Of a stretch of DNA of 64,000 nucleotides, positions 1 through 8,483 are shown piece after piece (position 1 is the stretch's first letter; the number at the start of each line of letters is the position of its first letter). The position numbers and the translations under genes were made by a program. This DNA is from Acidicapsa ligni. Lineage in GTDB: Bacteria; Acidobacteriota; Terriglobia; Terriglobales; Acidobacteriaceae. A model generated the notes under the pieces. That model saw only the letters and a list, made by a program, of their open reading frames with translations, was not told the DNA's origin and searched no databases. The stretch spans positions 558,001 through 622,000 of the forward strand of contig NZ_JAGSYG010000004.1 in NCBI RefSeq assembly GCF_025685655.1, read 5' to 3'.

Positions 1-472
1 GCTCGAAGACCAGATCGCACAGATCGTCGGAAAGCCGGAGGTCGATGCCGCCATCGATGCTGTGGGCTTCGAGGCAAAATCACATGGACACGACGGAGCC
101 GAAGCACCGGCGACCGTTCTCAACTCTTTGATGACCATCACCCGCGCGGCTGGCTCTATCGGCATCCCGGGCCTTTACGTCACGGAAGATCCGGGAGCCA
201 CCGAAAAGGCGGCGCAGACAGGAAACCTGAGCATGCGCTTCGGTCTTGGATGGGCCAAGTCGCACCGTTTCTACACCGGACAGACTCCCGTGCTGAAGTA
301 CAACCGGCAGTTGATGCAGGCAATCCTGCATGATCGCCTGCCCATCGCAAAAATCGTCAATGCCACAGTCATCAGCCTCGATGATGCTCCACAAGGCTAT
401 AAAGACTTCGACAAAGGCGCCGCGAAGAAGTTCGTGCTCGATCCGCACGGCCTTATCAAGAAAGTGTCCTAA
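1..472 (+). CDS. fdhA: Glutathione-independent formaldehyde dehydrogenase, C-terminal part (5' end outside window)
   Basis: The reading frame is open from base 2, so the gene starts left of the window and only about the last 156 residues are seen. They carry the zinc-type alcohol dehydrogenase C-terminal half: a Rossmann segment (VDAAIDAVGFEAKSHGHDG), then ITRAAGSIGIPGLYVTEDPG, then GWAKSHRFYTGQTPVLKYNR. This matches the glutathione-independent formaldehyde dehydrogenases (Pseudomonas putida FdhA type), NAD-linked cytosolic enzymes that oxidise formaldehyde to formate without a thiol cofactor. The GHGHDG insert and the end KKFVLDPHGLI separate it from ordinary alcohol dehydrogenases. A strong hairpin terminator follows 35 bases after the stop, so it probably ends its transcription unit. 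Confidence 0.9.
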   Translation, partial: LEDQIAQIVGKPEVDAAIDAVGFEAKSHGHDGAEAPATVLNSLMTITRAAGSIGIPGLYVTEDPGATEKAAQTGNLSMRFGLGWAKSHRFYTGQTPVLKYNRQLMQAILHDRLPIAKIVNATVISLDDAPQGYKDFDKGAAKKFVLDPHGLIKKVS

Positions 473-506
473 CACCACTCCACGCGCACCTACAGTTGAT
501 GCATGC

Positions 507-545
507 AAATAGCCCGTCCGAAAGGACGGGCTATTTGCTTTTTAC
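507..545 (+). terminator. Rho-independent terminator after fdhA
   Basis: A perfect 13-bp stem (AAATAGCCCGTCC / GGACGGGCTATTT) closes on a GAAA tetraloop and is followed by GCTTTTTA. It lies 35 bases after the fdhA stop. On the opposite strand the A-rich flank (AAAT) could let it also stop the convergent beta-lactamase transcript. Confidence 0.9.
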
Positions 546-602
546 ATTCAGATCGATGAGCTTACTCCGGGTTTCCGCAATCTCACCGAAGACCGCTCAA
601 GA

Positions 603-1523
603 TCATTTCGTTAGAATTGCCTTTCTGTACGCAGCTTGTGCGATGCGGGCGATGACGCTTTCACGAGTGTCTTCGTCGGCTCGGCTATCTGTAACGAACA
701 CAGCGATAGCTAGTCTCCGTCCATCCGGCAGAGTGATTAATCCTATGTCGTTGGTGGCGGCTGTTATGCCTCCATGAGTTCCGGAAGAGCCAGTCTTGTG
801 GGCAAGAACGGTTCCATGAGGAAGTCCCGCACGAAGCCGGCCAGGGCCAGTCACAGTATCGGCCATTGTTCGTAAGAGAAAGGCGTTAGCCGCGGGCGAT
901 ATCGGAGGATTGTTCACGAGGAGTTCGAGCAGTTGCACCGCTGCTGCAGGCTCAATCCAGTCCTGATACTGAAGATTTTCGTCGCGGTCCAAATCACGCT
1001 CACTGTAGACCAGGTGAAAAGCGGAGATACCCAGGGAGTGTATGTAGCTCTGCACTACCGGCGGACCGCCAACGAGGCGAATCAGAACCTCCTCAGCACT
1101 GTTGTCGCTCTGCGCAACTGCCAGGCGAAGCAGTTCGCGCAACGTTATATCAACATTGGCTTTCGGGTAGCGATCGGTAAGAGGACTGTAAGATCCAGGA
1201 ATTATGTCCGTCGGCAGAAATCGCACGGTCCGATCCAGAGTGGCGTCCGCAGATTCTCCAGGCCGCTGATTGGGCAACAGCCTCCCTGCCTCTGCCAGGT
1301 GCAAGGCTGTGAGTGCAAGCGGAAGCTTATACATGGACTGCATCGGCGGATGATTGTGAGGATTGAGATCACAATTGAGCTTCGTGCCTGGAAGCATGCA
1401 GGAAACGTTCACCGTTCCCTTGGCGTCTTTCGCAATCGCGGCGACTTTAGATTGAAGCGAGTCCTGTGCAAAACCACTCAGGGGCAAAAGAGCAAACAGA
1501 AAGGCAAAGAAACGCATACCCAA
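603..1523 (-). CDS. bla: Class A serine beta-lactamase, probably subclass A2 (PER/CfxA-like)
   Basis: A 306-residue protein with a signal peptide (MGMRFFAFLFALLPLSGFAQ) and the class A landmarks in order: S63-M-Y-K66, S139-D-N141 and K243-T-G245. The segment E175-RDLDRDENLQYQDW matches the omega-loop pattern of subclass A2 enzymes (PER, CfxA, CblA), in which a QY.NW-like stretch follows the general base Glu166. The residue aligned with the usual Asn170 is Asp. It should be periplasmic and open beta-lactam rings. Two cysteines (C42, C51) near the N terminus are unusual and might form a disulphide. The start at MGMRFF gives a good signal peptide; Met3 is an alternative. No AmpR-like neighbour is present. 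Substrate range cannot be read from sequence. Confidence 0.88.
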   Translation of the reverse strand: MGMRFFAFLFALLPLSGFAQDSLQSKVAAIAKDAKGTVNVSCMLPGTKLNCDLNPHNHPPMQSMYKLPLALTALHLAEAGRLLPNQRPGESADATLDRTVRFLPTDIIPGSYSPLTDRYPKANVDITLRELLRLAVAQSDNSAEEVLIRLVGGPPVVQSYIHSLGISAFHLVYSERDLDRDENLQYQDWIEPAAAVQLLELLVNNPPISPAANAFLLRTMADTVTGPGRLRAGLPHGTVLAHKTGSSGTHGGITAATNDIGLITLPDGRRLAIAVFVTDSRADEDTRESVIARIAQAAYRKAILTK

Positions 1524-1658
1524 ATCCTATGCGCGAGATTTAGCCATCCCCGCAGTTAATCACGAAAGACAGGTTGGCGTGTTTGGTTCAGGCAAGGATG
1601 ACGGAGCAGAAACGGCGACCTACGCCTGTTGCTCTGAACACAAGGCTGTGAACAGGCC

Positions 1659-3236
1659 TTACTTGTGCAGATTCGCGCTGGCACTCATCACACGCTTCGC
1701 GACGATCGAGGTGTAAGTGGCGTTCCCTTGCAGGCTCTTGGTCGCCAGTAGCAGCTCAAAGGGCGGAATTGTTCCATCGGGCCTGGCAATAGACTGAAGC
1801 CATCCAGAGAACTGTGAGCTATCAAGGATGAACTGACCTGCGGCCTGCGTCGAAGAGATCCACATACCCGAAAGAATCAGCACCAGACCTCGGCCTTCGG
1901 GATTAGGCAGGTAGGCGATATCCGCGTAGACATTGCCTTCGCCGAAATCGCCAGACTCGTTCTTGTATGCATAGATCTTAGGTTCTCCGTCCCGAGGATG
2001 GCGGTTAAGAAACTGAAAGCCGCGCATTCCATCGGGGACCAGAACAAAATTCAGCGGCGGCTCAACAAGAGAGATCCACGGGTTTGTCTGGCGCGAGCCG
2101 ATGAGGATGAGATTGGAAGCTGCCGCATCGGCAGGCTTGAGATCCTGGGCAAAAACATTACTGACATGTGCAGGGGTCCACTCCGGCAAATGGGTCAGAT
2201 TCTGAGTAAGCTCCTCGTCTACAAAGCTCGTATAACGGCGGCTGGCGATGTCGATTGCTATGGCCGGAGGAATCTCAGAATTGAGTCCCTTGAAGTACTC
2301 TGGGGTCCGATATGCTCCATCAATATAGTCTTCGAGCGAGACTTCATGGTTTGTTACAGTCTCGAAGAGCGTCAGGCTGGAGTCCCCTGAGACGATGATC
2401 GTCTTGCCAGTAGTGGGAAGGAGCGTCTGCCAGAAGCGGCGTTCGATGGGGGTCTGATGTACGCCCGCACGCCCGTCAGCCATCTCAGCATCTTTGCTCA
2501 GATGCCGTCGCACGAGAAACAGCAAAACCACAATCACCAATGTCAGCAGAACAGAGAAGGCAACGATGAGGCTTTTCGATCCGAAAATTCTCTTGAACGC
2601 CGAGGTCGGCTTCTCGACCTCAACGCTCTGAGAAGCCCCTGTGTCGACAGCTATTGATTGCTCTGCAGGTGCCTGATCGACATCGAGTGGGAGCATCTCC
2701 GGCACGGAACTCTCCGCCTTGTAAAAGCGCGGCACATAGCCGCCTCGCGGAATATCGATGCGAAGGGATTCATTGCTGCCTTCGGCGCGAAAGTATTGCT
2801 CCAGTTTTTGCCGCAGACGAGTGGCATGGGAGCGCACGATGCTGTCTGCCGCCGAGTCGTAGTCAGGGGAGCGGCCGAACACGACTACGCCAATGTGTTG
2901 TTCGTTGATCTCTTCAAGCCGCTCCAGAATCGCCATGCGAGAGACATACGACAAGAGTTTCGGTAACTGCTCTGAACGTATGAATGCCGGCGATTTGTTA
3001 ATACGAACTACCAGGTCCCAACGAGGATCTTGAAGTTCTTCTGCTTGAAGGTCAGAATCTGCCGTGCCTGAGGAAACCACAGTCCTATTGATAGTTGATC
3101 CATGTAAAAGCAGAATGAACAACCACATCTGCAACCGTTGCAAGCTCGCATGTAATAACCATGTAAATAACTGAAAATAAAAGGTTTGATCCTTGTAACG
3201 TAGTTTAACGGTGAAACAGCGAGGCGCGCTTTTCAA
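1659..3236 (-). CDS. Membrane-anchored winged-helix transcriptional regulator with extracytoplasmic domain
   Basis: Residues about 73-172 form an OmpR/CadC-like winged-helix region. It includes LPKLLSYVSRMAILER, the stretch VVVFGRSPDYDSAADSIVRSHATRLRQKL and the wing IDIPRGGYVPRFY. An acidic linker follows, then one transmembrane helix (about 222-242) and about 280 extracytoplasmic residues I cannot assign to a family. This is the layout of ToxR/CadC one-component regulators: cytoplasmic DNA binding joined to an outside sensor. It is divergent from the TonB-dependent receptor at 3395, so control of that gene is likely (inference). The start is uncertain: the longest frame begins with TTG, and an in-frame ATG lies at 3128 (residue 37), still before the DNA-binding domain. 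Confidence 0.72.
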   Translation of the reverse strand: MKSAPRCFTVKLRYKDQTFYFQLFTWLLHASLQRLQMWLFILLLHGSTINRTVVSSGTADSDLQAEELQDPRWDLVVRINKSPAFIRSEQLPKLLSYVSRMAILERLEEINEQHIGVVVFGRSPDYDSAADSIVRSHATRLRQKLEQYFRAEGSNESLRIDIPRGGYVPRFYKAESSVPEMLPLDVDQAPAEQSIAVDTGASQSVEVEKPTSAFKRIFGSKSLIVAFSVLLTLVIVVLLFLVRRHLSKDAEMADGRAGVHQTPIERRFWQTLLPTTGKTIIVSGDSSLTLFETVTNHEVSLEDYIDGAYRTPEYFKGLNSEIPPAIAIDIASRRYTSFVDEELTQNLTHLPEWTPAHVSNVFAQDLKPADAAASNLILIGSRQTNPWISLVEPPLNFVLVPDGMRGFQFLNRHPRDGEPKIYAYKNESGDFGEGNVYADIAYLPNPEGRGLVLILSGMWISSTQAAGQFILDSSQFSGWLQSIARPDGTIPPFELLLATKSLQGNATYTSIVAKRVMSASANLHK

Positions 3237-3394
3237 CCCCCTCTTAGAGTCACGTTAGTTGCTTCGACGAAGTTGCAGCGAGCACGGCAGCGGGCATTAA
3301 GCGGGTGCGTTCCTGGGGTAGGTCATTCCCTGGAGCATTCTGCCGACGGCCCCGACAACAATTAATTTGCTCTCATTTGCACGGAGGAGGCGTT

Positions 3395-6300
3395 ATGTTA
3401 TCCAAAAGGATTTGGGTATTCTGCTTAGTTTTATTGCTCCTGATAGTTCATGCTGGTTTTGCTCAAACCACAGGTGGAAGCCTGGTGGGAGCCGTGCATG
3501 ACTCATCTGGAGCAGTCATCAGTAACGCTACAGTCACCGCTGTCGAGACCGCGACCAACGCCCTCACGCGGGCAACGACCAACACAAAAGGCGAATATGA
3601 GCTGCTCGATCTGAAGCCGGGCATGTATACGCTTCACATCGAAGCGGCTGGCTTTCGAAGCTATGACCAAAGCGGCATTCACCTGGAATTGAATCAGCAC
3701 GGCTCGCAGGATGTGATCCTGCCAGTGGGGTCGGTGCAGCAGAATGTCGAAGTGCAAGCTGACGTGTCGGGGCTGGATACCGTCTCGGCGGCAATGACCA
3801 GTGAGGTCGACGGCACAGATATTGCCAACCTGCCTCTGAATACCCGCGAATCCTATTCGCTGTTGGAACTCATTCCCGGCTACTCGGGTTCAATCGGCAA
3901 CGACTATAACGCGGTGTCCTATTCCATTGACGGCGGCGACAACGAGTATGGCGACATCCTGGTGGACGGCACGCCGGCGGGCTTCCCGACAGTCAATGGC
4001 TTTCAGGGCGTTGGCATATTTCCTTCGGTCGATGCCATCGGCGAGTTCCGTATGATGGGGCAAAACTACCAGGCCGAATATGGACGCACCCTCGATGGCG
4101 TCCTGAACGTGGTCTACAAGAACGGCACCAACCAGTTTCACGGCAGCGCATTTGAGTTCATCCGCAACAACGCATTCGATGCGAACGACTTTTTCTCCAA
4201 CCTCAACAATTCTCCGCTTCCGGCCTTCCATCGCAATCAGTACGGAGGAACTCTGGGCGGCCCCATCTATAAAGACAAGACCTTCTTCTTTGTCTCAACC
4301 GAACTGCTCTTTCAGAACGCCTTCCAGTCGATCACCGCGACGGTGCCGACCGATCTGCAGCGCCAGGGGGACTTTTCGCAGACCTTCGGCTCGAACAATC
4401 AGCTCATCCAGATGTACAACCCCTTCTCAACCCGCAAAGACCCTACTACAGGGAACTATGTTCGTGATCCCTTCGTCGGCAACAAAATCACTCAGGATCA
4501 GCTAGCGCCGTACGGGGCGCATATCAGTCAGGTCGCTCTGAGTGCCCTCAAATACTATCCCGAGCCGAACGTCGTCGGGGATCCTGTCACGAATGCTAAC
4601 AACTACTTCGCCAGCGGTAGCGCCGTGCAGGAAACCCTCGCCTGGGATGTGCGCGTTGACCATACACTCACTCCGCGGCAGAAGATCTTCGCCCGCTATT
4701 CCAATCGCTATTTTGGCAACAACCCCAATCCACTCTATCCGCAGCAGGATGCGATTGCGGAAGGTCTGATCGACGCCCAGGATTTTTCACGCGGCGTAAC
4801 ACTGGGCTACACTGCTACCCCGACCTTGAAGTCGATCTTCGATTTCCGTCTTGGCTTCGCGCGGACGCTCTATGAGTACTTCAACACGAGCCTTGGTTTT
4901 CAGGCCTCATCGCTGGGCCTGCCCGGAAACATCAACACCTTCGGCGGCGTAGACATCTTCCCGTACTTCAATCCAAGCGGCTATCAATCCTTAGGTAATG
5001 AAGGCAATCGTCACAATGCCTTCATGACTTACAGCATGCTCTCCTCTTACACATGGGTACACGGCGAGCACACCTTCAAGTTCGGCTTCGATGGCCGGAT
5101 CATCCGCGTCAACGACAACGAGAGCAACGACAGCTCAGGCGCTTTCAACTTCAGCACAGGCTTCACGCAGGGCCCGAACCCGAACGCCGCCAGCGCCAAC
5201 AGCGGCAACGGAGTTGCCTCCATGCTGCTCGGTACCGGCACCGGCGATATGATTCAGGCCTTCAAGGACGTAGCGACTCAGAGCTTCTACTATGCAGGCT
5301 ATGCGCAGGACGACTGGCGTATCGCCCCGAAGGTCACGTTGAATCTGGGCTTGCGCTACGATATCGATCTACCGCGCACAGAGCGCTTCAACCGAATGAA
5401 CTACTTTAACCCCAATGTTGCTTCGCCTTTAGCGAGTGCGCTGCCGGGATTGACCGGTGGTCTGGTCTTTGTCGGAGTCAATGGGAACAGCCGTTATCAA
5501 TACAACATTGATGCCAATAACTTCGCGCCGCGCTTTGGCGTTTCCTGGGCAGTAAGTCCGTCGACCGTCGTGCACGCTGGCGCGGCCCTCGTCTATGGCG
5601 CTTCTAACCAGGCGGCTGCCGGCACGGTTGGCCCGTACGGCTTCCGCGTGCAGAACACCTGGGTTGGCTCACTCGATGGCATCACGCCCTTCAACACGCT
5701 CGACAACCCCTTTCCGCAGGGATTCCAGCCCCCTCCAGGTGCAGCCGATGGCCTTTCTACAGGTGCGGGTGGTGCAATTGAAGGTGTCTACAAGAACTCG
5801 CCGACGCCGTACATGATTCAGTGGGGTCTCGATGTTCAGCAGACCCTGCCGGGCAAGATCACCTTAGACGTAGCCTATGTCGCGAATCGTGGCCGTCAGT
5901 TGCTGCAAAGCTACGAAGGCGGCATGGACTTCGATCAGCTTCCAACCGCAGATCTTGCTCTTGGCTCTTCATTGAACGACACCGTAGCCAATCCGTTCTT
6001 TGGCCAGATCACGACGAATACGCTATCCGCTCAGACAACCTCGCGCGGACAGCTTCTCAAACTCTACCCGCAGTACACCAGCATGGAGCCTCTGCGTTTC
6101 TCAGGTGGTAACTCGCAGTATGATGCCCTGCAACTGTCCTTCGCGAAGCGCCTTTCTCATGGACTGCAAGTGCAGATGTCCTATGTCTGGTCGAAGAACT
6201 ACGACAACAACAGCGACCACCAGGACAGCTTCAATCCTATGGCCGACTACGCGATCAGCTATCAGGACATTCGCCAGCGCTTCGTCGGAAGCTACATCTA

Positions 6301-6829
6301 CCAGTTGCCGTTTGGCCGCGGTCAGATCTTCGGCAGCAACATTCCCCGCTGGGAGGATGCTGTGCTCGGCGGCTGGCAGGTGAACGGCATCACAACGCTC
6401 CAGGGTGGAAACCCACTGCAGATCAATGCAAGCAACGATCTTTCAAACTTCAACTTTCAGAACCTTTACGCCAATACGAACTTCCAGAATGCATCGCTCT
6501 CTGGCTCCATCAAGAACCGCCTGAATCACTTCTTCAACACGGCAGACTTCAGTCAGCCGGCGCCTTTCATGCTTGGCAACGGCCCGGCTTATTACGACAA
6601 GCTCCGCTCGCCAGGGCTTGCCAACACGGACTTTTCTATCTTCAAGGAATTCCATCCTGTTGAGAAGGTGAAGGCAGAGTTCCGCGCAGAAGCCTTCAAC
6701 GTCTTCAATCATGAGAATTTCGGCGGCCCCGATACCGGCGTGACAGACAACACCTTCGGTGTCATCAACTCATCGCAGTCTGGAACCAACCCACGTCAGT
6801 TGCAGTTCGCTCTCAAACTCCTGTTCTAA
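3395..6829 (+). CDS. Oar-like TonB-dependent receptor with carboxypeptidase-regulatory-like N-terminal domain
   Basis: The ATG at 3395 follows GGAGGAGG by five bases and opens a clean signal peptide (MLSKRIWVFCLVLLLLIVHAGFAQ), so I prefer it to the longer frame. The product is 1144 residues. The domain order is an Ig-like carboxypeptidase regulatory domain (GSLVGAVHDSSGAVISNATVTAV), a plug domain (GTDIANLPLNTRESYSLLELIPG, YSIDGGDNEYGDILVDG) and a long beta barrel. It ends in LQFALKLLF, the terminal aromatic expected for BamA-dependent insertion. Such proteins are outer-membrane importers of glycans, peptides or siderophores and are strongly expanded in Acidobacteria. The secreted phosphodiesterase at 6908 follows on the same strand. 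No GCACGTTACCG operator precedes it, so its ligand need not be that of the receptor at 19693. Confidence 0.88.
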   Translation: MLSKRIWVFCLVLLLLIVHAGFAQTTGGSLVGAVHDSSGAVISNATVTAVETATNALTRATTNTKGEYELLDLKPGMYTLHIEAAGFRSYDQSGIHLELNQHGSQDVILPVGSVQQNVEVQADVSGLDTVSAAMTSEVDGTDIANLPLNTRESYSLLELIPGYSGSIGNDYNAVSYSIDGGDNEYGDILVDGTPAGFPTVNGFQGVGIFPSVDAIGEFRMMGQNYQAEYGRTLDGVLNVVYKNGTNQFHGSAFEFIRNNAFDANDFFSNLNNSPLPAFHRNQYGGTLGGPIYKDKTFFFVSTELLFQNAFQSITATVPTDLQRQGDFSQTFGSNNQLIQMYNPFSTRKDPTTGNYVRDPFVGNKITQDQLAPYGAHISQVALSALKYYPEPNVVGDPVTNANNYFASGSAVQETLAWDVRVDHTLTPRQKIFARYSNRYFGNNPNPLYPQQDAIAEGLIDAQDFSRGVTLGYTATPTLKSIFDFRLGFARTLYEYFNTSLGFQASSLGLPGNINTFGGVDIFPYFNPSGYQSLGNEGNRHNAFMTYSMLSSYTWVHGEHTFKFGFDGRIIRVNDNESNDSSGAFNFSTGFTQGPNPNAASANSGNGVASMLLGTGTGDMIQAFKDVATQSFYYAGYAQDDWRIAPKVTLNLGLRYDIDLPRTERFNRMNYFNPNVASPLASALPGLTGGLVFVGVNGNSRYQYNIDANNFAPRFGVSWAVSPSTVVHAGAALVYGASNQAAAGTVGPYGFRVQNTWVGSLDGITPFNTLDNPFPQGFQPPPGAADGLSTGAGGAIEGVYKNSPTPYMIQWGLDVQQTLPGKITLDVAYVANRGRQLLQSYEGGMDFDQLPTADLALGSSLNDTVANPFFGQITTNTLSAQTTSRGQLLKLYPQYTSMEPLRFSGGNSQYDALQLSFAKRLSHGLQVQMSYVWSKNYDNNSDHQDSFNPMADYAISYQDIRQRFVGSYIYQLPFGRGQIFGSNIPRWEDAVLGGWQVNGITTLQGGNPLQINASNDLSNFNFQNLYANTNFQNASLSGSIKNRLNHFFNTADFSQPAPFMLGNGPAYYDKLRSPGLANTDFSIFKEFHPVEKVKAEFRAEAFNVFNHENFGGPDTGVTDNTFGVINSSQSGTNPRQLQFALKLLF

Positions 6830-6907
6830 TTACCAGGCAGGGTGGCTTATACGCCATCCTGCCTGCCTCTTCTCTGCATCCACGTTCCCAATCGAAAGGT
6901 CTTTCGT

Positions 6908-8275
6908 TTGATTCGTATTTCCATTCGCCTGCTGAAATCCGTTCTCGCCTTCAATGCTCTTCTCTCGTGTCTCACTGCCGTTGCCGCGTCTCCCGCAGAG
7001 AATCAAAAGCCGATCGTCATCGTCATCAGCCTGGATGGACTGCCTGCACGCGCGCTGCAGGATCCGCGATTGCCCATGCCGACTCTACGCTCTCTGGCCT
7101 CTTCCGGCGCTGCGGCAGAAGCCATGCAGCCCATCAACCCCACCGTGACCTGGCCCAATCACACCACGCTCATCTCAGGCGTCGATGCGAGCCACCACTA
7201 TGTCATGGCAAATGGTCTCATCACCTTCCCTCAGGACGGTAGCGCTCCGGACGTGAAACCCTGGGTCGATAAAGCAGAGTTGGTTCACGCGCGCACGCTG
7301 TACGAGGCCGCCAACGAGCAAGGTCTGACAACGGCTCAGGTGGATTGGGTCGCTATCTATGGCGCAAAGGGCGTCGATTGGGAGTTCCGCGAAAAGCCCG
7401 ATCCCGATGGAGAGATTGCCCGCGAGCTGGTTGCCAACGGCACCGCAACTCGGGAGCAGATTGCGGCATTTACCAACGACAGCAGTCCGGCCTGGCGGGA
7501 TCAGATCTGGACCGACGCAGCCATTGATATTCTTCGCAACCACCGCCCGAACCTGCTGCTGCTCCATCTGCTTGAGACCGACACGATTCAGCATGGAAGC
7601 GCCCCATTTAGCAATCCCGCATACGCCGCTTATGCCTATGCCGATTATTGTGTGAAGCGTGTTGTCGACACCGCACGAGAGCTCGGCATTCTCGATCGCA
7701 CCACTTTTTTTGTAGTCTCGGATCACGGTTTTACTTCGTATACCCACGTCATCCAACCGAACGTAGCTCTATTGCAGCAGGGCCTTCTGAAAAAGCAGGA
7801 CGGTCGTGTTGTTGGGAACGTGTGGGTCAACTCTGAGGGAGGTGCGGCAGAGCTTTACATTCGGGATGAGAAGGCGCGCGCGAAACTCATTCCGCAATTG
7901 AAGGCTTACTTTTCCGGCATACCCGGTATTGCGCATGTCTATACGAATGCTGAGGCTCAAGCGATCGGACTTCCCGCTGAAGCAAATACCGATCAGGCTC
8001 CTCAGCTTTATCTCACTGCCGCGCCTGATTACGCTTTCGGCGACGATACAAATGGCCCTCTCGCGCGAGTCTTGCACGAGCCTCGCGGTGCGCATGGTTA
8101 TATGAACACCATGCCCGATATGCAGGCCCTGTTTGTAGCCTCAGGAGCAGCGATTCGTCGCGGCATACATCTCGGCGCAATATCGAACCTGCAGGTTGCG
8201 CCGACAATCGCAGCGATCCTCGGTGTACAGCTACCCGCAGCAGAGCAGCCGGCGCTCAAAGAAATAATCCGCTGA
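6908..8275 (+). CDS. Secreted type I phosphodiesterase / nucleotide pyrophosphatase-like protein (alkaline phosphatase superfamily)
   Basis: A TTG at 6908, preceded by GAAAGG, gives a 455-residue protein with an N-terminal signal segment (SVLAFNALLSCLTAVAA). A GTG at 6842 would only add a basic extension. Visible NPP-family metal and nucleophile motifs are IVISLDG, the threonine nucleophile region NPTVTWPNHTTL, LHLLETDTIQHG, FFVVSDHGF and the late HGYMN. The two-zinc site implied by these hydrolyses phosphodiesters or pyrophosphates (nucleotides, phospholipid head groups). It is 78 bases after the receptor stop and probably co-transcribed, suggesting periplasmic cleavage of an imported phosphorylated ligand (inference). 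Confidence 0.8.
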   Translation: MIRISIRLLKSVLAFNALLSCLTAVAASPAENQKPIVIVISLDGLPARALQDPRLPMPTLRSLASSGAAAEAMQPINPTVTWPNHTTLISGVDASHHYVMANGLITFPQDGSAPDVKPWVDKAELVHARTLYEAANEQGLTTAQVDWVAIYGAKGVDWEFREKPDPDGEIARELVANGTATREQIAAFTNDSSPAWRDQIWTDAAIDILRNHRPNLLLLHLLETDTIQHGSAPFSNPAYAAYAYADYCVKRVVDTARELGILDRTTFFVVSDHGFTSYTHVIQPNVALLQQGLLKKQDGRVVGNVWVNSEGGAAELYIRDEKARAKLIPQLKAYFSGIPGIAHVYTNAEAQAIGLPAEANTDQAPQLYLTAAPDYAFGDDTNGPLARVLHEPRGAHGYMNTMPDMQALFVASGAAIRRGIHLGAISNLQVAPTIAAILGVQLPAAEQPALKEIIR

Positions 8276-8483
8276 CAAGCCGATAAGAGAAGTATGGATT
8301 GTGTATAGCTTGGTCTGTGTGCAACCGGGCTGTATACGACAGGGGCCGATCGCTGATGATCGGCCCCTGTCGCTTTAAGTCAGTTTGTCTACTAGCCGGT
8401 AGTTCCCAATTCGCCATAGCAGGTTTTGAGAATTACATATCGATAAACCATTCTCCCGGATTTACCGCAGCATGTTCTACCTC

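Noticed and set aside
933..1559. 208-codon frame antisense to the beta-lactamase gene
   Set aside because: It lies wholly opposite a well-supported gene, has no recognisable domain and a composition typical of a complementary-strand shadow.
3305..3394. 30-residue N-terminal extension of the first receptor
   Set aside because: It precedes a strong GGAGGAGG and a perfect signal peptide at 3395; the extension is Arg-rich and would mask the signal.
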